From contig CAZIRA010000033.1 in assembly GCA_964541615.1 (NCBI GenBank), forward strand, positions 1 through 24,065: a DNA stretch of 24,065 nt. Reading direction: 5' to 3'. Below, one piece after another: positions 14,047 to 20,854 of this stretch. The DNA is from UPXZ01 sp964541615 (GTDB lineage Bacteria; Bacteroidota; Bacteroidia; Bacteroidales; Paludibacteraceae). The notes beneath the pieces are model-generated. The model ran no database searches. It saw only the letters and a list, made by a program, of their open reading frames with translations, and was not told the origin of the DNA. Position numbers and translations under genes: made by a program. Each line of letters opens with the position of its first letter. Positions within the stretch are counted from its first letter, which is position 1.

Positions 14047-16437
14047 ATGAAACATCGATTTTTTTATTTAGTATTAATAATAACATTTTCTTTCAATGCA
14101 TTTGCGCAGAACGGGAGTATAAAAGGGCGTGTATTCAATGAAAAGACCAATGAGCCACTTGAGTTTGCTACCGTTCAGATTCAGGGAACAACCATTGGTT
14201 CGACTACCGACCTCGATGGAAATTTTATTTTCACCGGAATCACACCGGGATTCGTCAGATTATTAGTTACTTATGTAGGTTTTGAGAAAACTCTATCTCC
14301 GGAAATTCAGGTTCAGGGTAATCAGACAGCATTTATAGATATTCCGGTACCCGAAGCATCTTTCGTTTTCAAAGAAGTTGTCGTAAGAAGTAATCTGAAT
14401 ATCAAGCGCATCGAGAGTCCTGTTTCGGTTTTATCCGTTGGAGTGCAGCAGATTGAAAAAACTGCGGGTGCCAACCGCGACGTTTCCAAAGTAGTACAGA
14501 CTCTGCCCGGAGTGGGTGCTACGGATCCGAACCGCAACGACCTGATTGTTCGCGGAGGCGGACCATCTGAAAATGTGTTCTACCTGGATGGCATTGAAAT
14601 ACCTATTATCAACCACTTTGCCACTCAGGGCTCTTCGGGTGGAGCGGTAGGTATTATCAATCCCGATTTTATCAGGGAAATTGACTTTTATACCGGTGCA
14701 TTTCCGGCCAACAGGCCCAATGCGCTGAGTTCTGTGATGGAACTAAAGCAAAAGGACGGAAGTTCGGACCGGATACACTCAAAACTGTCGATTGGTGCAT
14801 CCGATGCCGCTTTCACACTTGACGGACCGATCGGTGAAAAATCTACATTCATTGTTTCGGCACGCCAATCGTACCTTCAACTGCTGTTTAAGTTAATCGG
14901 GCTGCCGTTTCTACCTACTTACAACGATTTTCAGTTGAAGTACAAATATAAAATCGACCAAAAAAATGAAATAACATTTATTGGACTCGGTGCCATTGAC
15001 AATATGACACTCAATACCGATCTGCAGGAAACAGGCACTGAGGCTCAAAGATATCTTCTGAACTATCTGCCCACATACAAACAGTGGAATTACGTGGTTG
15101 GGGCTGTTTACAAGCACTTCGGCGAAAGCTATTACGATACGTGGGTACTGAGCCGCAACATGCTCCGAAACAACAATTTCAAATATGAAAACAACGACGA
15201 AAACCTGCCAAAAATCTCCGATTACACATCTGACGAAGCAGAAAACAAAATCCGATTCGAACGAATGTATCCGGATTTACCCGTAAAACTACTGTTCGGG
15301 GGTGGGCTGAAATATTCACATTACATAAACGAAACAAATAGAAAAATCTTCAAAGACGGACAGCTCAGCGATTTGCAATACAGTACCGATTTGAATTTAC
15401 TGGGATATCAGGCCTTCGTGCAAGCTTCCGATTCGTATCTGGACGAAAGATTGCGGTTGTCGCTTGGATTAAGTACCATTGGCAACAATTACAATAAAAA
15501 CATGAGCAATCCGCTCAACCAATTATCTCCAAGGCTTTCACTTTCTTACAAACTGAATGACAAGCTGGATTTTAATTCCAATTTCGGCAGATATGCCATG
15601 CAGCCTGCTTACACTACATTGGGATACAAGTATACAACCGGAGGTGAATATGTAAACAAAAACGAAAAGCTCAAATCGGTGATATCCAATCAGGCCATTG
15701 TTGGTTTTGACTATCGTCCGGCAGAAAAACTGAGGTTTACACTGGAAGGATTCTACAAGCAGTATATGAATTATCCGCTTTCCGTTGCTGATGGATTAAG
15801 CATAGCCAGCAAAGGGACTGACTACGGCCAGGTGGGCGACGAGGAAATCATCTCAACCGGTAAAGGAAGAGCTTACGGAGTAGAATTTCTGGCTAAAATC
15901 ATAGAATGGAAACAGCTTAACACCTCGCTGACCTATACATTTTTCAGAAGTGAATTCACCGACAAAAACGAAGTTTACCGCCCATCAAGCTGGGACACGA
16001 GACACGTGCTCAACCTGATAAGCAGTTACAAATTCGCCGGAAGCTGGAACATTGCAACACGGTGGCGCTTCGTAGGCGGAGCACCTTATTCACCAATCGA
16101 TATGGAGCTGTCTGAAAACAAAGACGCCTGGAGCGTAACCAATCAGGCAATCGTTGATTACAGAAATTTCAACTCACTTCGCCTTAAAAATTCACATCAG
16201 CTGGATATAAGGATTGACAAAGAGTTCTATTTCAAAAAATGGGTGTTGAATTTGTACACCGATATTCAGAATGCCTATAATTTCAAGTCACAAAGTCCGC
16301 CGATATATACCAACCGGGATGCCGAAGGAAATATACTGAAACACCCAAGCAACCGCGAAGACCTGCAGGGATTACGTATGATCGAAACGTATAACGGCAC
16401 CATTCTGCCCACTATCGGGATAATAATCAAAATATAA
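14047..16437 (+). CDS. TonB-dependent outer-membrane receptor with carboxypeptidase-regulatory-like N-terminal domain
   Basis: The 796-residue protein begins with a signal peptide (FFYLVLIITFSFNAFAQ). A carboxypeptidase-regulatory-like beta domain follows at about 20-105 (GRVFNEKTNEPLEFATVQIQG), then a plug domain with ESPVSVLSVGVQQIEKTAG, VVQTLPGVGA and DLIVRGGGPSENVFYLDGIEI, then a beta-barrel ending in the aromatic/hydrophobic strand TILPTIGIIIKI. Such receptors import siderophores, haem, cobalamin or other ligands using TonB energy. No SusD partner is present, which argues against a classic glycan locus. The open frame extends to a TTG at 14002, but the ATG at 14047 directly precedes the signal peptide. 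It is paired with a downstream lipoprotein and a divergent MarR gene. Confidence 0.93.
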   Translation: MKHRFFYLVLIITFSFNAFAQNGSIKGRVFNEKTNEPLEFATVQIQGTTIGSTTDLDGNFIFTGITPGFVRLLVTYVGFEKTLSPEIQVQGNQTAFIDIPVPEASFVFKEVVVRSNLNIKRIESPVSVLSVGVQQIEKTAGANRDVSKVVQTLPGVGATDPNRNDLIVRGGGPSENVFYLDGIEIPIINHFATQGSSGGAVGIINPDFIREIDFYTGAFPANRPNALSSVMELKQKDGSSDRIHSKLSIGASDAAFTLDGPIGEKSTFIVSARQSYLQLLFKLIGLPFLPTYNDFQLKYKYKIDQKNEITFIGLGAIDNMTLNTDLQETGTEAQRYLLNYLPTYKQWNYVVGAVYKHFGESYYDTWVLSRNMLRNNNFKYENNDENLPKISDYTSDEAENKIRFERMYPDLPVKLLFGGGLKYSHYINETNRKIFKDGQLSDLQYSTDLNLLGYQAFVQASDSYLDERLRLSLGLSTIGNNYNKNMSNPLNQLSPRLSLSYKLNDKLDFNSNFGRYAMQPAYTTLGYKYTTGGEYVNKNEKLKSVISNQAIVGFDYRPAEKLRFTLEGFYKQYMNYPLSVADGLSIASKGTDYGQVGDEEIISTGKGRAYGVEFLAKIIEWKQLNTSLTYTFFRSEFTDKNEVYRPSSWDTRHVLNLISSYKFAGSWNIATRWRFVGGAPYSPIDMELSENKDAWSVTNQAIVDYRNFNSLRLKNSHQLDIRIDKEFYFKKWVLNLYTDIQNAYNFKSQSPPIYTNRDAEGNILKHPSNREDLQGLRMIETYNGTILPTIGIIIKI

Positions 16438-16488
16438 GTTTCGTTTTATAACAAAATACAGATTTTGTAATCAAACTCATAAAAAAAT

Positions 16489-17229
16489 ATGAAAACAAAA
16501 ACATTTAACTTAGCAATAGTCCTCATTTCGGCTGCAATTTTATACTCCTGCAAAGCAGCAGACAAAACTCCCGAAGTAGTACCCACATACACTTATGGCA
16601 CCAGTGGGAATGGAAGCCAGATCACCCTGAAATTTGAAAAAGGCAAGTCGCATAACCATCCTCTGTATGCTGTTTGGCTGGCCGACAGCACCGGAAAGTA
16701 CATTCAGACACTTTATGTATCGGAAAGTATCGGGAAAGGGACTTTCAAAAGAGCAGACCGGAACACCGGAAAATGGATGCCGGGTGAAATTCAGCGTCCG
16801 GCAACACTACCTTTCTGGTTTCACGAACGCAACATAACCAACGAACGCGGCACCCTGCTCCCAACGCCCGAACGCCCTGTAGTGGATGCTTATACGGGTG
16901 CAACCCCACTTTCGTCATTCGAAATGACACTGATGACCGACGAAAAACTGAACGGAAAGTATCAACTGTTTCTTGAACTGAATCAATCTTGGGACTGGAA
17001 CGAATACTGGACCAACAATAAATACCCCGACAACAAGGAATATAAAACATCCAGCCAGCCCGCAGTGGTTTACATGGCTGCATTCGACACCAACGATCCG
17101 AAAACCATAGAACTGAAACCTGTCGGTCACAGCCATTATGCCGGCGAGAGCGGTGAATTGTTTACCGATTTGAGTACGTTGTCCACGGCTTTGAAAATTG
17201 CAAAGAAAATTACGATTAGAATCTTTTGA
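16489..17229 (+). CDS. Lipoprotein, DUF2271-like
   Basis: The 246-residue protein has a lipoprotein signal peptide with lipobox LYSC (Cys21). The mature part resembles DUF2271 proteins: the strand-turn segment PLYAVWLADSTGKYIQTLYV, a KWMP segment, VDAYTGATP and KYQLFLELNQSWDW. DUF2271 has no settled function; family members are often found near metal or haem uptake and flavinylated systems. The gene begins 51 nt after the TonB-dependent receptor and is probably cotranscribed with it, so it may be a surface or periplasmic partner of that receptor. The domain assignment was made by eye and is moderate. A terminator follows at 17320. Confidence 0.65.
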   Translation: MKTKTFNLAIVLISAAILYSCKAADKTPEVVPTYTYGTSGNGSQITLKFEKGKSHNHPLYAVWLADSTGKYIQTLYVSESIGKGTFKRADRNTGKWMPGEIQRPATLPFWFHERNITNERGTLLPTPERPVVDAYTGATPLSSFEMTLMTDEKLNGKYQLFLELNQSWDWNEYWTNNKYPDNKEYKTSSQPAVVYMAAFDTNDPKTIELKPVGHSHYAGESGELFTDLSTLSTALKIAKKITIRIF

Positions 17230-17311
17230 AATAAAATTAGATATGATTGGATAACTATCAGGGAAAGATAATTGCTGAGAATATTTTTTCAATGGTATAA
17301 GAACAGACTCT

Positions 17312-17388
17312 TTAAAATCAAGAATGGTTGCCACGCTTGACAACCAATCTTTTTGTTAACCTTAAATCTAATACTATGAAAAAATCAC
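17312..17388 (-). ncRNA. Candidate small RNA of about 75 nt
   Basis: A perfect minus-strand promoter (17393-17424) points into noncoding DNA and has no gene behind it. The transcript would start near 17386-17388, run through TTTAAGGTTAAC, and end in a long hairpin (17320-17351) followed by GATTTT. No ORF of useful length begins in it. From memory, a very similar leader-like stretch recurs in Bacteroidales intergenic regions, but I cannot verify this here. The U-tail is imperfect, so readthrough antisense to the lipoprotein gene is possible. Confidence 0.4.
17320..17354 (+). terminator. Intrinsic terminator of the receptor/lipoprotein operon
   Basis: AAGAATGGTTGCCA (17320-17333) pairs with TGACAACCAATCTT (17338-17351) around the loop CGCT, with one A-A and one C-A mismatch in the plus-strand RNA. 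Five T (17350-17354) close the structure. The same palindrome forms a better-paired hairpin (G-U instead of C-A) in a minus-strand RNA. Confidence 0.7.
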
Positions 17389-17392
17389 GATG

Positions 17393-17424
17393 CAAAGATA
17401 CTGCACTTTGTAAATTCAGCCAAA
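17393..17424 (-). promoter_or_regulatory. Orphan consensus promoter
   Basis: On the minus strand TTTG (17421-17424), 20 nt, then TATCTTTG (17393-17400). It is identical in form and spacing to the tRNA-His and MarR promoters, yet the next annotated gene in that direction is convergent. It is the main evidence for the small RNA. Confidence 0.65.
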
Positions 17425-17445
17425 ATATTTAACAAAAATTTGCGT

Positions 17446-17466
17446 AAAAATATGTTATAAAACATA
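17446..17466 (-). terminator. Possible terminator of argC
   Basis: On the minus strand TATGTT, loop TTAT, AACATA (17451-17466) is followed by TTTTT (17446-17450). The stem is only six AT-rich pairs, so it is weak. It lies 59 nt past the argC stop. Confidence 0.4.
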
Positions 17467-17524
17467 AAATTAGCACTTTGTAAGAATGTCAATTGAGATT
17501 CGGAGTTATTTTCAAAGAAATTAA

Positions 17525-18493
17525 CTAAAATCCAATCGATTTTAAATTCAAGCCTGTTTTCTCATCCAACCCAAACATCAAATTCATGTTTTGAACTGCC
17601 TGGCCGGAAGCACCTTTTAGCAAATTGTCAGTTGCAGAGATGATCAAAAGATTGTCGCCATGCTTTTCTAGGTGTACAATGGCCTTATTTGTGTTTACGA
17701 CCTGCTTCATATCCGGGTTTTCGGAAACCACGAAGGTAAATGCAGCATTTTTGTAAAAATCACGATAAAGTTTTTCGGCCTCTTCCTGCGATAAATCACA
17801 CTTTGTGTACGCGGTGGCAAAGATACCGCGAGCAAAATTTCCCCGAACCGGAATAAAATTGAGTTCTTTATCGAATTCGGGCTGCAACTGATGCACCGAT
17901 TGCAATATTTCCTCCAAATGCTGATGCTCAAAGGCTTTGTACACAGAAATATTATTATTTCTCCAGCTAAAATGCGATGTGGATGAAGGTTTCACGCCTG
18001 CGCCGGTGGATCCGGTTATTGCATTTACGTGAACATCATTTTTCAGCAGTTTTGCTGATGCGAGCGGAAGAAGTGCAAGCTGAATTGTCGTTGCAAAACA
18101 GCCAGGATTTGCCACATGTCTCGCAGATTTTATCGCTTCGCAGTTTAGTTCGGGAAGTCCGTACACAAAATCATTGCCTTCGCGAGCATGGCGATAATCA
18201 GTGGACAAATCGACAATTTTCACATGTTCTGGAATCGGACTGGCCTCCAGAAATTTTTTGCTGTCGCCGTGAGCTGAGCACAAAAAAAGTACGTCAATGC
18301 TTCCTAAAGGTAATTTGTCTGTAAAAACTAAATCAGTTTCACCGATCAATCCGCCATGAACAGCCGTAACGGGATTTCCCGCATTGCTACTGCTGTTTAT
18401 AAATTCAATTTTCACTTTGGGATGATGTGTGAGAATTCGAATTAATTCTCCGGCTGTGTATCCCGCACCGCCGATTATTCCTGCTTTTACCAT
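17525..18493 (-). CDS. argC: N-acetyl-gamma-glutamyl-phosphate reductase
   Basis: ArgC reduces N-acetylglutamyl phosphate to the semialdehyde with NADPH, the third step of arginine synthesis. The 322-residue protein begins with the Rossmann motif GIIGGAGYTAGELIRIL. The catalytic Cys132 lies in HVANPGCFATT, and the segment FIPVRGNFARGIFAT corresponds to the conserved substrate region. I chose the ATG at 18493 rather than 18529, because the longer form adds a lysine/hydrophobic stretch encoded by a tandem repeat. No other arginine genes are nearby, unlike the clustered arg genes common in Bacteroidetes, so the rest of the pathway must lie elsewhere. Confidence 0.95.
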   Translation of the reverse strand: MVKAGIIGGAGYTAGELIRILTHHPKVKIEFINSSSNAGNPVTAVHGGLIGETDLVFTDKLPLGSIDVLFLCSAHGDSKKFLEASPIPEHVKIVDLSTDYRHAREGNDFVYGLPELNCEAIKSARHVANPGCFATTIQLALLPLASAKLLKNDVHVNAITGSTGAGVKPSSTSHFSWRNNNISVYKAFEHQHLEEILQSVHQLQPEFDKELNFIPVRGNFARGIFATAYTKCDLSQEEAEKLYRDFYKNAAFTFVVSENPDMKQVVNTNKAIVHLEKHGDNLLIISATDNLLKGASGQAVQNMNLMFGLDEKTGLNLKSIGF

Positions 18494-18495
18494 TA

Positions 18496-18525
18496 TATAG
18501 ACTTTTAGAACATAGATTTTTAGAA
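18496..18525. repeat. 15-bp tandem duplication upstream of argC
   Basis: TATAGACTTTTAGAA (18496-18510) is followed by CATAGATTTTTAGAA (18511-18525), 13 of 15 identical. It lies just before the argC start codon on the minus strand. Confidence 0.6.
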
Positions 18526-18545
18526 ACAAGACATTTTGTGAAATT

Positions 18546-18884
18546 TTATTTCAAAGCATTCGAACTCAAATTCAAGCCGATAACCGAAATAATCAGCATG
18601 GTCAAAAAGAAAATTCTCCAAAACGAAACAGGCTCATTCAGTAAAAAAATTCCTGCAATCACAGCTCCTGCAGCACCAATTGCACCCCAAACCGCGTAGG
18701 AAACACCAATTCCCAGGCCCATGTTAATTGCTTTGTATAGAAAATACATGGATAAACTGACGGCAACCAGAAAAATACCAATCCAAAGAAACATCTCTTT
18801 GCCCGAGCTTGCTGAAATTTTTCCCAAGCTGAAGGCAAAAAGTGTTTCAAAAAATCCGCCGATAATTAAATAAATCCAAGCCAT
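18546..18884 (-). CDS. Small multidrug resistance (SMR) family transporter
   Basis: The 112-residue protein has four transmembrane helices, the standard SMR size. The essential membrane-embedded Glu13 is present (IIGGFFETLFAFSLGK), and the second half has the SMR segment SYAVWGAIGAAGAVIAG. SMR proteins work as antiparallel homodimers exchanging protons for small cations. The AVWGAIGAAG segment recalls the Gdx guanidinium exporters (AVWTGIGAVG), but the Trp that follows Glu13 in Gdx is Phe here, so I do not assign a substrate. The gene is single, not one of a paired SMR set. It lies 52 nt upstream of argC on the same strand; no functional link is obvious. Confidence 0.88.
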   Translation of the reverse strand: MAWIYLIIGGFFETLFAFSLGKISASSGKEMFLWIGIFLVAVSLSMYFLYKAINMGLGIGVSYAVWGAIGAAGAVIAGIFLLNEPVSFWRIFFLTMLIISVIGLNLSSNALK

Positions 18885-18904
18885 TTCTTTTGTTTATAGA
18901 TAAA

Positions 18905-18928
18905 TAGTTGAATAGTTGAATAGTTTCT
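18905..18928. repeat. 8-bp-period repeat, second locus
   Basis: TAGTTGAA, TAGTTGAA, TAGTTTCT lie between the SMR and carbonic anhydrase genes. It has the same unit and orientation as 11344-11375. Confidence 0.65.
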
Positions 18929-18982
18929 AGAAGATGCAAAACAGCTAACATCAATCACACACCTGAATAAAGCTCTTTTCAA

Positions 18983-19636
18983 TCACTCAATCTTTTCAAA
19001 TTCTTCCGATACAGGTGAGTAATTGTAAACTTCACCTGTTTCAATCACGTAATACCAACCTAAAATATTCAAGTCTCCCGCCTCGTAACGTTCTTTTACA
19101 TAAGGAAAAGTAAGTAAATGCTTCATCTGCTCCACCACGTTGAGCTGAGCGGTAAATTCATCACGCTTGCACGAAGCAGATGGAGTTTTCAGAATTTTTT
19201 CACGTACCTGAGCTTTAACGGGATAGGCCAGTTCCAGCCATTTTTTTACCATCGGCAAATCTTTCATCTTACTCTCGCTGGCATAAATAGCCCGGCAACC
19301 ACCACAGTTGGAATGCCCGCAGATTATAATATTTTCCACATTCAGCACATTTACCGCATATTCTATGGCAGAAGATGTTGCCAGGTAATTATCGTGATTT
19401 TGATTGTAGTAAGGCACCAAATTCGCCACATTTCGGATGATAAACAGTTCGCCGGGCAATGTGTGCGTTATTAAATTGGGCACAACCCGCGAATCAGAAC
19501 ATCCGATAAACAGCGTGTGCGGATTTTGCTCACGTTCCAGATCCCTGAAAAGATCTTTTACCGAAGCAAAGTCCTGCTCTTTGAAAGTTTTTACACCGTC
19601 AAAGAGGCGCGTAGATTTCTCTTCTCTCTGTTTCAT
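18983..19636 (-). CDS. Beta-class carbonic anhydrase
   Basis: Interconverts CO2 and bicarbonate with a zinc ion. The 217-residue protein shows the complete beta-class signature: Cys46, Asp48 and Arg50 in CSDSR, and His108 and Cys111 in HSNCGGC, giving the Cys2His zinc site and the Asp/Arg dyad. FIIRNVANLVP is also typical. It lacks a signal peptide and is cytoplasmic, supplying bicarbonate for carboxylases. Its ATG overlaps the stop of the DUF1294 gene (ATGA, 4 nt), so translation is probably coupled to trmD and DUF1294. The pairing with trmD is not one I recognise as standard. Confidence 0.95.
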   Translation of the reverse strand: MKQREEKSTRLFDGVKTFKEQDFASVKDLFRDLEREQNPHTLFIGCSDSRVVPNLITHTLPGELFIIRNVANLVPYYNQNHDNYLATSSAIEYAVNVLNVENIIICGHSNCGGCRAIYASESKMKDLPMVKKWLELAYPVKAQVREKILKTPSASCKRDEFTAQLNVVEQMKHLLTFPYVKERYEAGDLNILGWYYVIETGEVYNYSPVSEEFEKIE

Positions 19637-19917
19637 AAATTTGTCAAACGATAAAGTTCAAATCGAATCATCAAGAAAACACCAATCCACAAAAATAGTA
19701 TTAAATATGTGATAATGAAATATTTGAATTTTCTATTCTTATGTCTGATGGCGTACATCATCACGATTACGGCAAAAACACCGCCCAATAATTCCAACAG
19801 ATGAAAGGTTGCCTCTTGAATTCGTTGGCCGTTTCTTATTGCCGAATCTTTATCAAAAATAAATAATCCGGCAGAAATTAGATTGATTAAAATCAAATAT
19901 AGTATGAAAAATTTCAT
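19633..19917 (-). CDS. DUF1294 small membrane protein
   Basis: The 94-residue protein has three hydrophobic segments. It matches the DUF1294 pattern: a first helix with an INL...FIFDK motif, then the polar segment SAIRNGQRIQEATFHLLELLGG, then MYAIRHKNRKFKYFI before the last helix. It is expected in the inner membrane; no function is established. It overlaps both neighbours by 4 nt: its ATG lies in the trmD stop (19914-19917) and its stop lies in the carbonic anhydrase ATG (19633-19636). This makes it the middle gene of a tightly coupled operon. The assignment rests on motif recall. Confidence 0.75.
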   Translation of the reverse strand: MKFFILYLILINLISAGLFIFDKDSAIRNGQRIQEATFHLLELLGGVFAVIVMMYAIRHKNRKFKYFIITYLILFLWIGVFLMIRFELYRLTNL

Positions 19918-20588
19918 TCCAATAAATCAGGTCTTAATCTTTTGGTCCTCTCCACAGACTGCTGGTGTAGCCATTCTTCCACTTTTGCCTGATGGCCGGA
20001 AAGTAGTATGTCAGGCACTTTCCAACCATTGTAATCGGCTGGGCGCGTATAAACCGGCGGTGCCAGCAGATTATCCTGAAAACTATCCGACAAAGCAGAA
20101 GTTTCATCGCTGATCACACCCGGAATAAGTCTCACAATGGCGTCGGTCATGATGCAGGCAGGAAGTTCGCCACCTGTCAGTACAAAATCTCCAACGCTTA
20201 TCTCTCTGGTAATCAAATGTTCACGGATTCGGTGATCAATTCCTTTGTAATGTCCGCACAGAATAATCAGGTTTTCGGCAAGCGAGTAACTATTTGCCAT
20301 TTTCTGATTAAATTTCTCACCATCCGGCGAAGTATAGATTATTTCATTGTAATTTCGTTCGCTTTTCAGCTTTGAAATTACATTGTCAACTGGTTCAATC
20401 TGCAACACCATTCCGGCACCAAAACCAAAAGCATAATCATCCACACGACGGTGTTTGTCCTGTGTGTAATCCCGTAAATTATGAATGAAAATCTCAGCGA
20501 GTCCCTTCTCTTTGGCCCGTTTTACAATGGAAAAATTGAGTGGACTTTCCAACAATTCGGGTACGGCTGAAATAATATCGATGCGCAT
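19914..20588 (-). CDS. trmD: tRNA (guanine-37-N1)-methyltransferase
   Basis: TrmD methylates G37 next to the anticodon of Leu, Pro and Arg tRNAs, preventing +1 frameshifts. The 224-residue protein has the N-terminal RIDIISAVPELLESPL, the tRNA/SAM-site HRRVDDYAFGFGAGMVL, the trefoil-knot SAM-binding segments LIILCGHYKGIDHRI and SVGDFVLTGGELPA, and the C-terminal PPVYTRPADYNGWKVPDILLSGHQAKVEEW. All are standard. In many bacteria trmD sits with rpsP, rimM and rplS; here it leads an operon with DUF1294 and carbonic anhydrase. It starts 266 nt from gldE, divergently. Confidence 0.97.
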   Translation of the reverse strand: MRIDIISAVPELLESPLNFSIVKRAKEKGLAEIFIHNLRDYTQDKHRRVDDYAFGFGAGMVLQIEPVDNVISKLKSERNYNEIIYTSPDGEKFNQKMANSYSLAENLIILCGHYKGIDHRIREHLITREISVGDFVLTGGELPACIMTDAIVRLIPGVISDETSALSDSFQDNLLAPPVYTRPADYNGWKVPDILLSGHQAKVEEWLHQQSVERTKRLRPDLLE

Positions 20589-20589
20589 T

Positions 20590-20637
20590 TAGTGATTTAG
20601 TTAATTCGTTAAATGGTTTGTTGGTTGAATAGCTATT
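20590..20637. repeat. 8-bp-period repeat, third locus (degenerate)
   Basis: Six adjacent 8-nt units can be read: TAGTGATT, TAGTTAAT, TCGTTAAA, TGGTTTGT, TGGTTGAA, TAGCTATT. They are divergent versions of TAGTTGAA and lie directly upstream of the trmD start codon. Confidence 0.45.
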
Positions 20638-20671
20638 TATCCAAAATTATTTGTTCTGAAAATAGCTAATC

Positions 20672-20691
20672 CAAATATATTTGCAAAATTA
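20672..20691. promoter_or_regulatory. Palindromic -7 region between trmD and gldE
   Basis: CAAATATATTTG (20672-20683) is a perfect palindrome, so TATATTTG, a TAnnTTTG match, is present on both strands. A second minus-strand match, TAATTTTG, lies at 20684-20691. These are the best promoter candidates for trmD; neither has a clear -33 TTG. Confidence 0.35.
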
Positions 20692-20822
20692 CATAAAAAA
20701 GACCTCTTTTCTGTCTCTTTTGAACTAAAAAAGTGAAACGAAAAGATAAACTGACACGAAATCAAATATTTTTATCAACTGAAAATTATCAAATTTAGAT
20801 GCCAAAAATGAAATTTATAATG

Positions 20823-20830
20823 TATATTTG
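20823..20830 (+). promoter_or_regulatory. Candidate -7 element of the gldE operon
   Basis: TATATTTG matches TAnnTTTG. Transcription would begin near 20836, which rules out the TTG at 20828 as the gldE start and supports the GTG at 20855. Confidence 0.45.
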
Positions 20831-20854
20831 CATTTTATAACAAAAATATTTTTT

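Noticed and set aside
16915..17343. 142-residue minus-strand reading frame overlapping the lipoprotein gene, starting within the candidate small RNA
   Set aside because: It begins with TTG, lies antisense to a well-supported lipoprotein gene and shows no recognisable domain; it is most likely a shadow frame.
17375..17431. 18-codon plus-strand reading frame starting MKKSRCKDTAL
   Set aside because: It is very short, lies across the minus-strand promoter and follows a terminator; no evidence that it is translated.
18494..18529. N-terminal extension of ArgC
   Set aside because: The added residues are encoded by the 15-bp tandem duplication and precede the canonical MVKAGIIGGAGYTAGE start.
20761..20792. 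Three ATCAA words about 13-14 bp apart upstream of gldE
   Set aside because: The word is short and the region AT-rich; chance is a sufficient explanation.
20828..20854. TTG start for gldE
   Set aside because: The codon lies inside the candidate -7 box TATATTTG, so it would not be on the mRNA.
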